DNA of 64,000 bases from Capronia americana (taxonomy: Eukaryota > Ascomycota > Eurotiomycetes > Chaetothyriales > Herpotrichiellaceae). The notes under the pieces are model-generated. The model did no database searches, was not told where the DNA came from, and saw only the letters and a program-made list of their open reading frames with translations. Each line of letters begins with the position of its first letter. The stretch's first letter is position 1. This document shows positions 42,762 to 54,507 of the stretch, piece by piece. The stretch is taken from NCBI GenBank assembly GCA_016110215.1, contig JADWQD010000007.1:1364001-1428000 (forward strand), given 5' to 3'. A program made the position numbers and the translations under genes.

Positions 42762-43447
42762 GTTGGGCTGTGCTGGTGCGAGACTGACGGCACGTGGAAT
42801 TCAGGCCTGCCTTTGTTTGGCACCTCAGGACTTTCCGACGGACACTGGTACGGGTGCAATCTGGAATTTAAGGGATCGGTGAGGCTCTGCAGTGCACACC
42901 GGATGACAAGGCTGTCCTCTTTCCCGGCCATAGTATCGCACTTCATGACCAAGAAATTGTGCAGATATAAAAGACACAGTTGATTGATGGGGTGAAACCC
43001 CGGAGGATTAGCAAAGGTGGCTCTGAACCCAAAGTGAAATGGAGCGGGCAGATGGTTAAAAGGTGGCCACGGAAAGTCTGTCAGACAGAAAAAGACGCTG
43101 GCGCGGTGCAGAAAGTGATGTCAGACATAGTTTATTTTCGGCCCATTTTATTAGGCAAAATCCCTCGACCCGTCACTTCCGCTATCTTCCTTTCTATTCT
43201 CCGAGACCGTTTCATATCAATCATAGAGACATTGCCTAGTTCGCTATCTGATCGCCACCCAGACTGTGGGGGTTGCGTTTTGCCGTCTTTCTCATGACTA
43301 CTAAACCGACGCCCCTCGAGAACGTCGGTCCCAAAGGCGAGTTGCGGTTGAATGAGACGCAAGTGAGCTCGCTCTAAGTCTCAAGACGAGCTGCTCATTT
43401 TCGGGAGAGGCTGGTGCAGACTGACACCAGAGATGCACTGGGGCCGT
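42762..43447. other. Intergenic, 686 bp, GH31 promoter
   Basis: Upstream of the alpha-xylosidase and downstream of the GrpB gene, both minus strand. A CTGGGG (CreA-type) occurs near 43438. No coding exon seen. Confidence 0.5.
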
Positions 43448-44191
43448 TCAGTATGGAAAATCGTCTATGGGAACTCTGTAGTCGAGACTTTCTTTCTTGT
43501 CGATGTCTGAGTCTGTCCACCCAGCTGCGCGGAGGATGCGTCGTATGACTCGATTCTTCCTCTGCCCGTACTCAAGGGAGTCCTGCGATGTAGAGGCAAG
43601 CTCGATCTTGGTTTGCCCATACACCTTCCTCAGCGATTCGTGCTCAGCGATTCTCAGCGTGTCGCGGACTGCTCGATGACATCGCATGACCAATCGTCCT
43701 TCGGGGTTCTGCCTGTCAATGATATAGCTAGTTGAAGGTCAGTCAGTATCGAACATGCTGGATTCCCAAGGAATCTTGCCAGACTGTCATGCACCTAGGG
43801 CTACAGAAGTACCTTCTGGAAAACCCCTGCAACGCAGTGCGTGGCTTGGAGAGACGTACACGTTTTGACCAGGAACCGCACATTGACCATGCATCTTCAT
43901 ACTCAGTCTGCCTCTGATACCGCCGTCGCCGATGCATTTGTAGTGTGCTTCTGGTGGTGGTTCGTGAATCAGCGCCTCTTTCGCCATTTCAGCATTGCAA
44001 GCGTCCGGCACTTCAATGGTGATGTCGATAATGGGCTTCGCCGCCAGGCCCGCAACCGCTGTGCTGCCGACGTGTTCGATCGCTAGGTACTCCACCCCAT
44101 GAAGACCAAGATAGTAGCTTAGCCGCTCGGCTATCCGCTGGAAATGGTCCGGCCAGGCGGGATCATATTGGACGACTGAGATGGCGGGCAT
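43448..44191 (-). CDS. GrpB-family protein (nucleotidyltransferase-like fold)
   Basis: Two exons: 44191-43860 and 43727-43448, 132 bp intron (GTACGT to CTAG), 203 residues. The start at MPAISVVQYDPAWPDHF fits the family; the frame extends 25 codons upstream to another ATG at 44266. Family segments: YDPAWPDHFQRIAERL, VEYLAIEHVGSTAVAGLAAK then PIIDITIEVP, and, across the junction, NVYIIDRQNPEGRLVMRCHR then AVRDTL, ending in a Tyr/Lys-rich helix. GrpB proteins share a fold with nucleotidyltransferases (GS...D-x-D) and some are fused to dephospho-CoA kinase; HVGSTAV...DI is the corresponding motif here. Precise reaction unknown. Confidence 0.85.
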
Positions 44192-44545
44192 TGTGGTCGT
44201 GACGCCGATGAGAGACACTTTCAGTGGCGGTGACTCCTGTTGACCTGCGGGATCTTGCCTATACATGTTGCATTCAATATTTGAAGACGCATGTTGAACT
44301 TAAGAAGACGCTGTCAGTGACTGCAGATGCTGGGGATATGAACAAGAGGCAAGGGTCTTTCGCGGCGGGTTGCAGCGTCTTCGTACATCGCCCAGCAAGG
44401 TTGACACATGTCTGACAGAGGCAATTTGAATAGCTCTCACTTCGGTGGTCGACGTGATTGCGGCCACCCTCTCTTCTCTGTCCTATGTATTCACCAAATG
44501 GCCCGTCAATTTACCGAGAAGTTGATCTGATAGCCGTTATCATAA
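44192..44545. other. Intergenic, 354 bp
   Basis: Upstream of GrpB and downstream of the CorA-like gene. Contains an in-frame 5' extension of GrpB to 44266. Nothing else seen. Confidence 0.5.
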
Positions 44546-46122
44546 TCAGCCAATCTCCTCGTCGTGTTCCTTGAGCCTGTCGCTGACAGGGGCCTTGTTC
44601 AAAGCCCGCCTTTTCAGCTTCAACGTCTTCATGAGTGTCGTGCCAGGATTGAGCCCAAATGCCACCACGAAAACAACTAGCACGAGACAGAGTCCGACCA
44701 CACAGTAGACCCAGAATGCAGATCCACCGGGGGCGTATTCACCCTCCATGCTGAACAGCTGCGACGCGAGCCCAAGTGGGATGAACACCATCGCGAGTAC
44801 GCTGAGCTCCTTCATCCTCATAGTCTCGATGATGCTGACGAGACCTGTCATGGAGCTGATGACAGCCTGAACTCTGCCGCTTAGTTCGCGCAATTCATGG
44901 AGTACGTGAATAAAGTCGTCTGCGCCTGGATCGTTGGCCACTTGTCCAGGGAAACTGCCCAGTGTACCGGATGCCTTGAACTGGCTGATCGACCGGTCGA
45001 CCTGCTCGCGCCACCCGGCAACTCGGTCATTCAGATGCTGCACATCCCGCAAGGAGTTTTGGATCAGCGTTGATGACACGCTGGCGAAGAAGCAGGCCCG
45101 ATGATAGGTGTTCTCGTATTTGACGAGAAGATCAAGGCTGTATCGCAGTTGAATCATCCAATGTGATGCGACGTACCGTTTCAGAACTCCGGTCACTGTG
45201 TCTGGCGTGTCATATCTACCGACTCCGGGTGGCTCGGCGTGGGTGTAGTAGTAGATCAGATCTTCCAAGGCGCTTTCTCTCCTAGGCCCGGCGCGAGCGG
45301 CGTGATCCAGGGCGAGGCTGTCCTGCCGCAGCGGAGAGAAGTCGATATAGCCTCCACGGTACAGGACGCTTCTGAGAGTGCACTGTCTCTTGTCAAGTCC
45401 GACATAGAACTGGTCCCCTATTGGAGGATCGAGCAGGATAATCGCTGTTTAGAACACATCAGCGTCTTGACGAGTGAGCAAGCATGTTGAGGCGAAGACA
45501 TACCATCCCATCCTTCTCCTCTCTCCCGTGTTCTGAACCAGACGCTTGTGGTTCTCCGTACAATGCCAACGCCATCGAACTCCCCGTTGAATTTCGAGAC
45601 GCTAACTCTCCGCGGCTGGTCCAACACCTGAAGCTCCCAGTCACCGATAGCATCGGCGAAATCTCGCAACTCGTGGTATCTGATGCAGAACGATTCTCGC
45701 GAAGTGGGATGTGAAGACAACAGCGGGACATCTCGCGCGCCCTTGTTGGTGTGAAGGGGCATGCCACTAAGAATTTGGCGAGCAAAGAAATTGGGATCGA
45801 TGTTGAATGCAGCCCCAAGAGTTTCGATGTAGTTCGATGGCAAACCCTGGACAATGAACAAGCGGCGGCGACAGTTGTGAGGGTTGGCTATATACTTCTG
45901 GACTTGAGCGGAGGTGCAGAATCGTTCTGCTGTCGCAACAGTATCTCGAAACTCGACCACAGCAGCAGCGCCTTCTTCTGAAGGCTGACACAAGATTCGG
46001 GCGAGGCTGGAGAGATTTGGATGGTTCCTGCTCATTGCACTCACCAGTCTGGTATAAGGCCTAACGCCTGAGTCGATAGTCTCAGCACCTTGACTGTCGA
46101 CATCGCTGCCGAACTTTTCCAT
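44546..46122 (-). CDS. CorA-like two-TM membrane protein without the GMN motif
   Basis: Two exons: 46122-45504 and 45417-44546 (86 bp intron, GTATGT to AATAG, phase 1), 496 residues. Start is the first ATG (MEKFGSDVDS); two codons upstream are open but non-ATG. The soluble part carries a long helical stalk (WMIQLRYSLDLLVKYENTYH, LNDRVAGWREQVDRSISQF). Near the end, MRMKELSVLAMVFIPLGLAS then QLFSM is TM1, followed by a short loop, and FWVYCVVGLCLVLVVFVVAF is TM2, the layout of CorA/ZntB channels. The ion-selective GMN that should follow TM1 is replaced by SMEGEY, as in many fungal CorA-like proteins. Metal transport is therefore unproven. The N-terminal half has no domain that I recognise. Confidence 0.8.
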
Positions 46123-47202
46123 AGCCACAACAATTACTCACGATTACTCAACTTGATCGAACGCGTACAGATCAGGGCGTGCAGCGTTGTATAGAAATGT
46201 GAATGAGTCAGGGGGAACGTGTCTGCCCTCTCATGATTTTTATACCCATCCCATTGCCTGACACCCTCACCACTGCGCGCCCTGAAGTACAATCCATTCG
46301 GGCGTCGACTTGCCAAGTCGCAGAACCAAGGCTAGGGCACACCGTAGGATCTGGAGACTGATAACAGTTCACCTATTGAAGATCGTGGGGGTCGAATGGA
46401 TCCGTACTGATGGATTGCAATAAGCGAGCAGAGTTGCCTTTCTGCCTTCTTGCCTTCATATTCGATCAGGTCGCGGACCAGGGCAACCTTCTGCCGAGGC
46501 ACGATTAGGCCAAGTGGTGACGACGGAGGAGCCGCTTAAGGCAGGGGAAATAGTACGTCCTGGATGTACACTCGCATTTCTCCGCATACCAGCAGGGCAC
46601 CATTAAGGCAACAGTTCAGGTTCAGTGCCAATGTCCGCGAAATGTTGCACACGAGCTGGTTATGCAACTTTGTCACCGCCGAGGCCAGATGTACTCCCAA
46701 TACGGAGATGTCGTCGAAAGACGCGGACAACCAGAAGTCAACGTCGATACATCTTGGTTGAAGTCTCAAGCTCGCTGGGGCTAGCGACACAATTCATACC
46801 AGTGTCGTCTTGTAAATGATCGAGTTTATTCTCAAGCCTTTCCATCAAGTGAGCAAAGCAATGGTTTATCCATCGGAAGATGCATTTGGGGCGATGAATG
46901 GGCGCTGAGGAGGAGAAAGCAGACGCGTCGAGCTCAACGCGTGGTGCCTGCGCCCGCCAAGCAGTCAACTTTCCCTCATCGCAGCTACGTACCCATCGAT
47001 ACTTTGACGTACGCCTGACATGCTTCTTCTTTAGAACTTTGGAATTGGTGCGGTGCCAACGAGGATCCCGCCATCTCAGTCAACGGCCGGAGAGGCCAGC
47101 ACCGATGCTGCCCGGTCGGTTTAAAACTACATGCATTCCCTCCCACGTCGTCCATGCTTGAGGTGCAATAAACCGTGGTCTCTAACCAAAGCGTCCTAGA
47201 TG
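46123..47202. other. Intergenic, 1.1 kb
   Basis: Between the CorA-like gene start (minus) and the DUF3176 gene stop (minus), so it should include the CorA-like promoter. No supported exon, RNA or repeat. Confidence 0.5.
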
Positions 47203-49138
47203 TCACTTTGCAGGTACCGTCTTGATAACCTTCGCATGGACTTTCAACGTCGGTAGGTCCTGGTTACGTAGTCGGAATTCACCATTCTTCGTGACCTCTA
47301 TCGAAGAATAGAGCACCGGCGTGCCGTCTATATCGGAGTCATTGTCCCCAAGTGAGGGTGGTTGATTGCCTACCGGGAGAATCGGTAGGATTGAAGATTT
47401 CCAGATTGGCATGCCGGCATGCTGTGCTGCAGCCTGAAAGACGGTCAAGGTCAAAAACAGACCTCCAGAAAGCGCAATCAACAGTGGGAGAGCAAGCCAT
47501 GGCCAGCGCACGTGGACGAATGGCTCGACAGTGCCGACGGCGCCATAGATGCGATACTTCGACATATCGTGAGCCGCGTACGTCAGTTGAGAGGCGATGT
47601 CGTCCATGGTGCCCTCGAAGCCGCGATATTGGAACACGTAAGCCAAAATGCCAGATGAAGCCGAATATGGGGTATAGAGATAAGAACTGTCTGTTTTGTT
47701 GGTGGAGAAATCGGTATATTGATCTACTATGATCTGTGTTGTGTTTCCCGAAAGAAAGTGGGCGGTGAGTTCAGCCAGGCTAATGAAGACGGAGAATTTG
47801 ACCTTGAACATGATGTTGGGCGTGCCGGGCCCCGACGCAGAAGGGACTGAAGCGGAGAATATATCGGAAGAGGCATTGGTAGGAAGTGAAAACTTGGTGA
47901 TGCTGAGGATGTGCGCCTCCAACTGGCCCGAGGCCAAAGACATGGAATATTGCTGGACGCATGCATCAAGTCGGCATTCGGTCGCGGATGCCACATATGG
48001 CGCTATATCTGCACCATTCCGGATCTCGTCGTCGTCGTATGCAAGTTCGACCTTCGTCATGGATATTTCCGCGGACGGAACATCAAAATTCCTGAAGATC
48101 AGAGATCGCGGCCCATAGATGGTGGTTCGGGCAGTTTTGTTATCACTGCCAGATGGAGTGTAAGTCCTTGCGGCATATACTGTTTGTGACTGACTGTCGT
48201 CGATGGTCAGATTACAGCCGCTACTGGTAGTGTCCTTGGGTGCGGTCGAGTCGAAGGAGAAGATGCAATCGCCGAGACTGATGTTCGCGGTCACGTCCCT
48301 GCACATAGGTCGCCAGGAAATAGTGTGAAACGGTGGCCAAGTACAATTGCCCGTTGGACAGACAGCCTTGATTTCTTTGGAACCGGAGAAGATTCCCTGA
48401 TAGAAGGTCGGTATCCAAAATTGCCCTAGCTGCGTATTGTAGCCGTCGGCAATGCTGAATACTGCCGAGATGTTGACGGTGTCGAGCACGTCGCTGGTCA
48501 GATTCCGCGCCTGGGGAGCCCATGCTTGCGACGAGTTGGTCATCACCGCTCGGGTTGGATAAGTGAGAAGCTGCTGGGCCAAAGGGTCAATAGCTATGAG
48601 GCATATCGTGATGACAGCGCCAGGGAGTGCCAGCGACCCGAGACTGACCAGAGCTGCCAGTCGTGCAGCGCCCAACGGGCCTCGACTGCCGTTGTCGAAG
48701 ATTTGCAAATCGTACAGGCGACTGCTGCTGCCGCTGTTTCGACTGAACCAGTGCCACTTGAGCTGGCCAAGGGCCGACGCCACGACCAGAGCAACCAGCG
48801 ATTTCGACGTCGTGGCGAGCAGCGATATGACCGCGTTGAGCTGAGAACAGCAGACACAGTGTCAGTCCGAATTCATTTTCAGCCATGTTCTGCATAGATA
48901 GAGAGGCTTGGCGTACTGTTATGCCATAAGAGAACTCCGGAACAGGTCTGTTGTCGTAGACGAGCAGGATAATGGCAATCGCTGCGAGGCATACGATGCT
49001 GGCGACCGAAGACGCAGTTTCAACGAGCCACAATCTTGCCCAATGTCGCGGCCCCCTGGAGAGATGGTGCGTGGCTGGCGGCCGGTCGAAGAGAGGCTTC
49101 TGGAGGTTAGTGTCCATTGAGAAGTTCTTGGGCGGCAT
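47203..49138 (-). CDS. DUF3176 membrane protein
   Basis: Two exons: 49138-48917 and 48840-47203 (76 bp intron, GTACGC to TCTCAG, phase 0), 619 residues. The N-terminus has TM1 (WLVETASSVASIVCLAAIAI), then ITLNAVISLLATTSKSLVAL, SALGQLKWHWFSR and LYDLQIFDNGSRGPLGAARL, together the DUF3176 signature (SQLKWxWF...FDxASRGPxGA). TM2/TM3 follow, then a roughly 300-residue loop with seven or more Asn-x-Ser/Thr sites and CPTGNCTWPPFHTISW, likely extracytoplasmic and disulphide-bonded. A last TM (WPWLALPLLIALSGGLFLTL) precedes a 90-residue cytosolic tail. This family is common in filamentous ascomycetes, often in variable regions; function unknown. Confidence 0.88.
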
Positions 49139-50163
49139 GTTCGCCTTTGCCTTCGCCTTCGTATAAGTTGCGCCAGTACATACATATCTTGGACTTTCAC
49201 GACGAGGTCATCCCGCCTTCTACTGGGAGGGATCCCGTACATACGGGCGAGGTGATGCGCCCGCCCCCAAACCCAGGGCGCACTGGGCTCGGCCTGAAAC
49301 GCGCGAGATCGCGTAGGGGTAAGGAGACTCGCATCAAGTCATATGTGGGCGCTAATTCAAATGACTCTGTAGCATCTGTGAGGAGGGTGACAACACTGCC
49401 TTTAGGGCTTGGCGCACATGAAAAACTATCCTAGTATGCAAGCTATCTAGAGGTTACGCTGATCGGCACTGATGGGTACCGACAGGCCTAGGTCGGATGC
49501 GTACTGCAATATCTCCGGGTACAGCAAGACCTTGATATGTATGTTGCGTTGCAGGCTCTTTACTAGGTACCTAGGCACCGAGGTACGGATATTGCAGGGC
49601 ATCCTAACACAAGTAATGTGCGGCTAGTAGGCTTAGCATAGCTACAGCAGTCAGACTGTTCTCTACTCTTAATTACCTAGGCATTACCATAGTTAGGGAC
49701 TACCTAATACTCCGAGGGCTTCCCAATAAGGATACCACCACAACACCTAGCCAGACGTAAGGATAATCCTGTTAAGGTACGGTGTATCCTTCTTACCCGA
49801 CACCATCCTTTTAGCACGTGATCCTTATACCAAGGTCTTACTGTACTGTCGTGAAAGGCAACCAGACGAGAATAGCTGGATTTTTGAACACTTAATGCCT
49901 GCACCGAACAATAAGCGGACTCCACACGAGTCCAGCCCCTCTGTCGATGCTCTACGTTACTGCCTTCTCGCTAAGCTTCGTATCAAGCTAGTAGCCACGA
50001 TGAGTAAGGTCACGTGGGATCATCCCGCTCACACCTGCCGCGGTGAAGAGGCGGGCGAATGCAGTGGAGAATTGGTCAGCGGGGCTTGCAGGGCCATGCG
50101 CTGATCTACAATTTGATCGCGAGGATTCTGATGCTCTTTTGTTCTCCATACCTGCACAACACT
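49139..50163. other. Intergenic, 1.0 kb, with possible transposon scar
   Basis: Between two genes pointing away from each other (DUF3176 minus, transcription-factor-like plus). From about 49440 to 50050 the base composition shifts: many TAG/CTA steps and repeated CCTAGG/GGTACC pieces (CTAGGTACCTAGG near 49563). This resembles the remnant of a mutated transposon or a solo LTR. No intact ORF or clear terminal repeats. Confidence 0.4.
49440..50050. mobile_element. Possible degenerate transposon or solo-LTR remnant
   Basis: Composition differs from flanks: rich in TA steps and TACCTAGG-type short palindromes, with stop codons in all frames, as expected of repeat-induced point mutation. No recognisable transposase or terminal inverted repeat, so only a low-confidence call. 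Confidence 0.25.
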
Positions 50164-51580
50164 ATGGCTTCAAGGGCTCCGTTACCGCGTTTCCACTTTG
50201 TCGACGAGAATGACCCTGAGAAGCGACACAAATCCCGTGCACATCTCGCCAGAGAGCTGCACAGGATGAAACGCCAGCGCTGGAAACTCGACCAGTCCAA
50301 ACCAAGGACAATTTCCCGAGCACACTGTCAGGTCGATCAGTTCAAATGGCCACTTGAGGTTGCGATCAAGGCAGCTTCTCCCACCGTGGAGATTCCCGCG
50401 AACTTGACAACCTTGGACCAGTCTCTTCTTCATCATTGTATGTTCTCCAAAAAAAAAAGTACTTGCGCTCAGCTACTAAGCCTGGCCAGATACGGTCATT
50501 ATGCCAGAGCTATACAAGGCTCGCTGGAAACTTGTTGATGATGCCCCTCCAGTTGCCATGGCCCCGGTCACCGACTTGTTTCAGTTGTACTGTCGTGACG
50601 AGATATCATTTCAGGCAATCTTGTTTGACGCAGCGACGCACCGATCAGCCCTCCAGGGCAAGCCAGCGCCGCTTGAATACGAAAACCGCCTCTTGCGGGC
50701 TATCAGGTCCAGCCTCCACACGCTCAAGATTGGCGTCATTCTGGCCACGGCCGTGCTCTGCAACGTCAAGTGCATGGATGGATCAGGCGGCTCCTCGCAC
50801 TGGCTCGGCCTGAAGGAAATGATAACGATGCGCGGCGGGCTTTGCGCTTTCAAGGATGACCATCTCTTGTTCACAAAACTGATATGGTCCTTCCTCGCCC
50901 TGCCTGGGCCTTTGACAGGATTTTGCTTTGCCCCAGACCTCGACCGTGGAGTTCGCGATCTCAATGATCTTGTTCGGGCCCGTCAGAAAGCCACTGTCAA
51001 CCTCTTACCCACGTCGGAGGAGGACATGGACCGTTTGACCGATTCCAGGCGGATAAGGGCATTCAAGTCCTCGAAGCTGAGAAGTCTCCTGCAGCCACGA
51101 TCATCAGAGCACCCCACCGAGCGCAACTGTCGCATTGCCGTCATTCTGTTTCTCACCTCGGCGCTGATGGTTTATGGCGACTTTGATTCTAGTACCGACT
51201 TTTTCATTGAGACCGTCACTCGGCACCTGCAAGAAGTGAATGATAACGCATCACTGTCACCGCCCCACCTGCTGTGGTTCACCGCTCGGTTGAGCAGCAT
51301 GCATTCGAGCGGGGACAGATACGCTCAACTCTGGATTGGTGTCATAAGGATATCAACTGCGTTCCATCGACTGGCCGCCATCACACAAGATAAGGTAGAA
51401 ACTCTACTGCTTACTTCGCTAGAAATGCCCGAAACGTTCGATGATATACCCGTGCGATGGAGGGTGGACGGAGAACTACAGATCGAGGCCGAAGACGTCT
51501 ACCAGTCTATGCAAGGTCGCTCCGTCCCCGCGGAGTGCTTCTGCGAGCTCCTTTGGTTTACCGAGCCGCCAAGTGAATGA
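50164..51580 (+). CDS. Fungal transcription-factor-like protein lacking a zinc cluster
   Basis: Two exons: 50164-50437 and 50490-51580 (52 bp intron, GTATGT then a ten-A run, CTACTAAG, GGCCAG; phase 1), 454 residues. It opens MASRAPLPRFHFVDENDPEK then RHKSRAHLARELHRMKRQRW; this basic start (F-x-F-V-...-D...K...R-x-H...) is typical of fungal proteins that carry the C-terminal part of Zn2Cys6 regulators but no zinc cluster. The middle has WLGLKEMITMRGGL, a segment found at the same place in many fungal-specific regulator domains. No membrane segment or catalytic motif. Inference: transcription-related; DNA binding not shown. It lies downstream of the possible transposon scar. Confidence 0.75.
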
Positions 51581-53183
51581 TACAGATCTCTTTTCTCAAT
51601 TGCTCAGCATCTCTCGCCATCCCAGTCAACGTGTAACTGCACGTGTAACTGCGACTGCACTCATCCGACTCTTTCCCGGTATCGCGGTCCGTCGAAACAT
51701 GAATGGGTTGCCACTTTAGCATGCCAATTTCATTCAACACGCTCTGCCTCATCAGCAGCCTCTCACACCAGGCTTCCAGTTGAGGCAACTCAGCCACGTC
51801 AAGTCCTGCTCAGCCTATAGCAGCTAGTCGACTCCGGGCGGATATGAACAATGGTGAAACAGACCTTCAACTGCTCTTCTATCGGCTCTCCCATAGCGAA
51901 TAAAACCGGGTCGTCTCGATCAAATGATATGGGATCTCCCTGCGAATGTGGCGGTTGGACGGAGTCATCCAGCTTTGCGCTCGGGCTTAGGCGCCGACTG
52001 GAAAGAAAGGTGTTCCACATCACATCAGCAACAATTGCGAAAGGACCGTGACAATACAACCTTCGCCGAAGAGCTCATAGTTTGCCCTGGTCCCGGGCGG
52101 GTATCTCATCTTACAGCCTTCAATATACTGCTCCACCACAGATTACAGGGTAGCCCAGATTCGTACAAATGGATCTGGTGGCCGTCGGAAAAGGTGCTGG
52201 TGAGAGCGGGAATTGGCTCATTGGAGTTGATCTTCAGGTACCATGCTGTTTTTGGGTTCGGGCGAGGAAGTCATGGTCGTGAGCCTACGACGGCCCTAGC
52301 TCTTTGAGTGTGCACAGGAATGGAATGCTGGTTCCTTTGGGGCTCAGAACTGTGAAATGAGTTCAGAAGGCGGCAATGGAGAATGGCCGTTCAACGCCTC
52401 GGCACGACCGACATGCATGACCGCAGCCATGTCAGGAAATGCAGCAGGAATGGTAGGCGCCGTCTCAGAGAGCGCTTGTTGTTCGCCTACTGGGAGCACG
52501 CCGGATCTTTATTGCCACCTCGTGAGTTGTCCGTGAACGGCGCAATGCATCAAATCTACACCGGCGGAGGAAATGCCCACTGCTTAATAAGCGGCCAGAA
52601 CGCAGACCGTGTTTGTTTGTGCCGGCAGCTCTGTACTCGAACTGGAATTGGCTGAGGTGCCTTTCGCGACCCCAGAGTCAAGCAGAACAGCAAACTCGAC
52701 CTCGCTTAACGTCAAACGCAGGTACTCCAGTGACGAGGAGCCTAGCCGAGTCTCGGGAGATGTGACATGTTGTTACTTCCCAATCCGGCCTTCCCCATAT
52801 TGACTAATGCGAGCCGGTTCTTGGACCGACAAGAGGCATTTGATCGGCAACATACTTCGGCATGATTACTGCTCATTTCAACAAAAATTCGTCCGTGTCG
52901 CTGCCAAAGCAACACGCTCGAAACATCACCTACATTGCTAAGCACGTTAGCGACCACGACGACGACCTGGGACCCGGTGTGGACGAGAACATGCTATACA
53001 AAAGCTGGAAGGACGAGGCTTGTTGCCGACGTCGTTTACCGGAGAAGAGCTGTCCTTCAAGATCAGAGGCGAGAATCACGTTGACGCCGGCGACCAGCCT
53101 ACTTCACCAACACCACTAGGGGAAGACAACGTTGCTGCTGAACTGAACTCATCTCATCGGCCGTATCCAACATCAGCCCGAAG
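51581..53183. other. Intergenic, 1.6 kb
   Basis: Between two plus-strand genes. Short frames at 51924-52307 and 52862-53119 lack domain similarity and consistent splice sites. No RNA gene or repeat recognised. It should hold the alpha/beta-hydrolase promoter. Confidence 0.5.
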
Positions 53184-54232
53184 ATGACTCGGTTTCAAGA
53201 CTGGGAGACCCAGTTGGTGCCGACAGCGAATGGGAGGATCTTCTTTCGTTATGCTGGCAAAGGTCAACCGATCTTACTCCTTCACGGTGTGCCACAGCAT
53301 TCGGTACGCCGGTATACTGCAGGGGGTTCACTCAATGCACGCCGCTGACTAGCTGACAGCTCATGTACCATTCCATCGCGCCGGCCCTGGTGTCGAAGGG
53401 CTTCCTCACAATCGTCCCCGACCTACCTGGCTTCGGTCAGTCCATTGTCAACAAGGGCACCGCGCTAACGTCCAAGAATGCCGCTGACGCGCTCCACACG
53501 GTCATCAAGTTTCTGGACTTGAAGGAACTGCACGTCTTTGCCTTCGACAAGGGCAGTGGACCTGCCGTCCTCTTAGCTCGCGACTACCCGGACATCATCA
53601 AGGGGCTTATCATAGCGGAGTATGCCCTCCCGGGGTTCGGTCACGAGATTGTACAGCAACCGAGTCGGGTCCAGACCATCTTCGACCATTGGCACCTCGG
53701 GCTCTTCACTCTTCCCGAAGTGGCCGTCTTCCTGATCCGCGGCCGCGAAGAGGAATTTCTCACTTGGTATTACTGGCACACATCGTACAGCGGTCACAAC
53801 GCCCTGCCGGACGAATTGTTCCAACAATACGTCAAGGAGTGGCGACGGCCAGGGGGCGTCGAGGCTGCTGCCGAGTTCCTGGGAGGCTCGGTCTGGGCAG
53901 ACATGGAAGAGTTCGCCTGTTTCAAGACAGGCACGAGACTTCAGCAACGTCTGCTCGTGATGGGCGGCGAGGCCAGTATGGGAACATACGGCATCTTGGA
54001 GGCTTCCTGGGGCGGCATCAGCGCCCAGCCCCTCGAGACGGCGATTGTCCCCAAGGCGGGCCACTGGATCGACACGGAGAACCCGCAGTTCGTCGCCGAA
54101 CGCGTTGCAGAGCGGCTCGGCCAGCTCGGCAAACCCATTCAAGAGGTCGACTTCGGCTGGTTGGACGCCAACTACAAAGACAGGATGCAGGCTGTCGAAG
54201 CCGCCGTGAAACGGACGACGACCGGCATGTGA
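53184..54232 (+). CDS. Alpha/beta hydrolase, epoxide hydrolase/dehalogenase-like
   Basis: Two exons: 53184-53303 and 53360-54232 (56 bp intron, GTACGC to TGACAG, phase 0), 330 residues. The N-terminal part has VPTANGRIFFRYAGKGQPIL then LLHGVPQHS, the HG oxyanion motif. VPDLPGFGQS follows. The nucleophile elbow is FAFDKGSGPA (Asp near residue 103) in the smXDXG position, where serine hydrolases have Ser; Asp there is typical of epoxide hydrolases and haloalkane/haloacetate dehalogenases. The catalytic His is in KAGHWIDTENP. The cap region (HWHLGLFTLPEVAVFLIRGR, EFLTWYYWHTSYSG) matches the haloacetate dehalogenase/epoxide hydrolase subgroup. Probably cytosolic, no signal peptide. Substrate unknown. 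Confidence 0.88.
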
Positions 54233-54507
54233 AGTGGAGGGTATATATATGTATCAGTCGGACACAAAATCTGCAGCGCTGAAAATCGCACTAGGACCGC
54301 ATTGCATTGCAAGTCCTGTGTGTGTCCATGTAGGCCTAAATACAACTTCGAGTTTGCCCAAATAGCTCTATACGGGAATGCACACTTCTGCTTTGTAAGA
54401 TTGTATTTCTATATCTGTATCTCTATTCACTCCCCTGTGCATGCAGCCTTGCATCCGCATACTTCTATGCAAGACACGTCGTAGGCGCATCTCACTCTCC
54501 CCATCAA
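54233..54507. other. Convergent 3' intergenic, 275 bp
   Basis: Between the 3' ends of the alpha/beta hydrolase (plus) and the C2H2 zinc-finger gene (minus). AT-richer, with TATATATATG near 54241. No gene seen. Confidence 0.5.
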
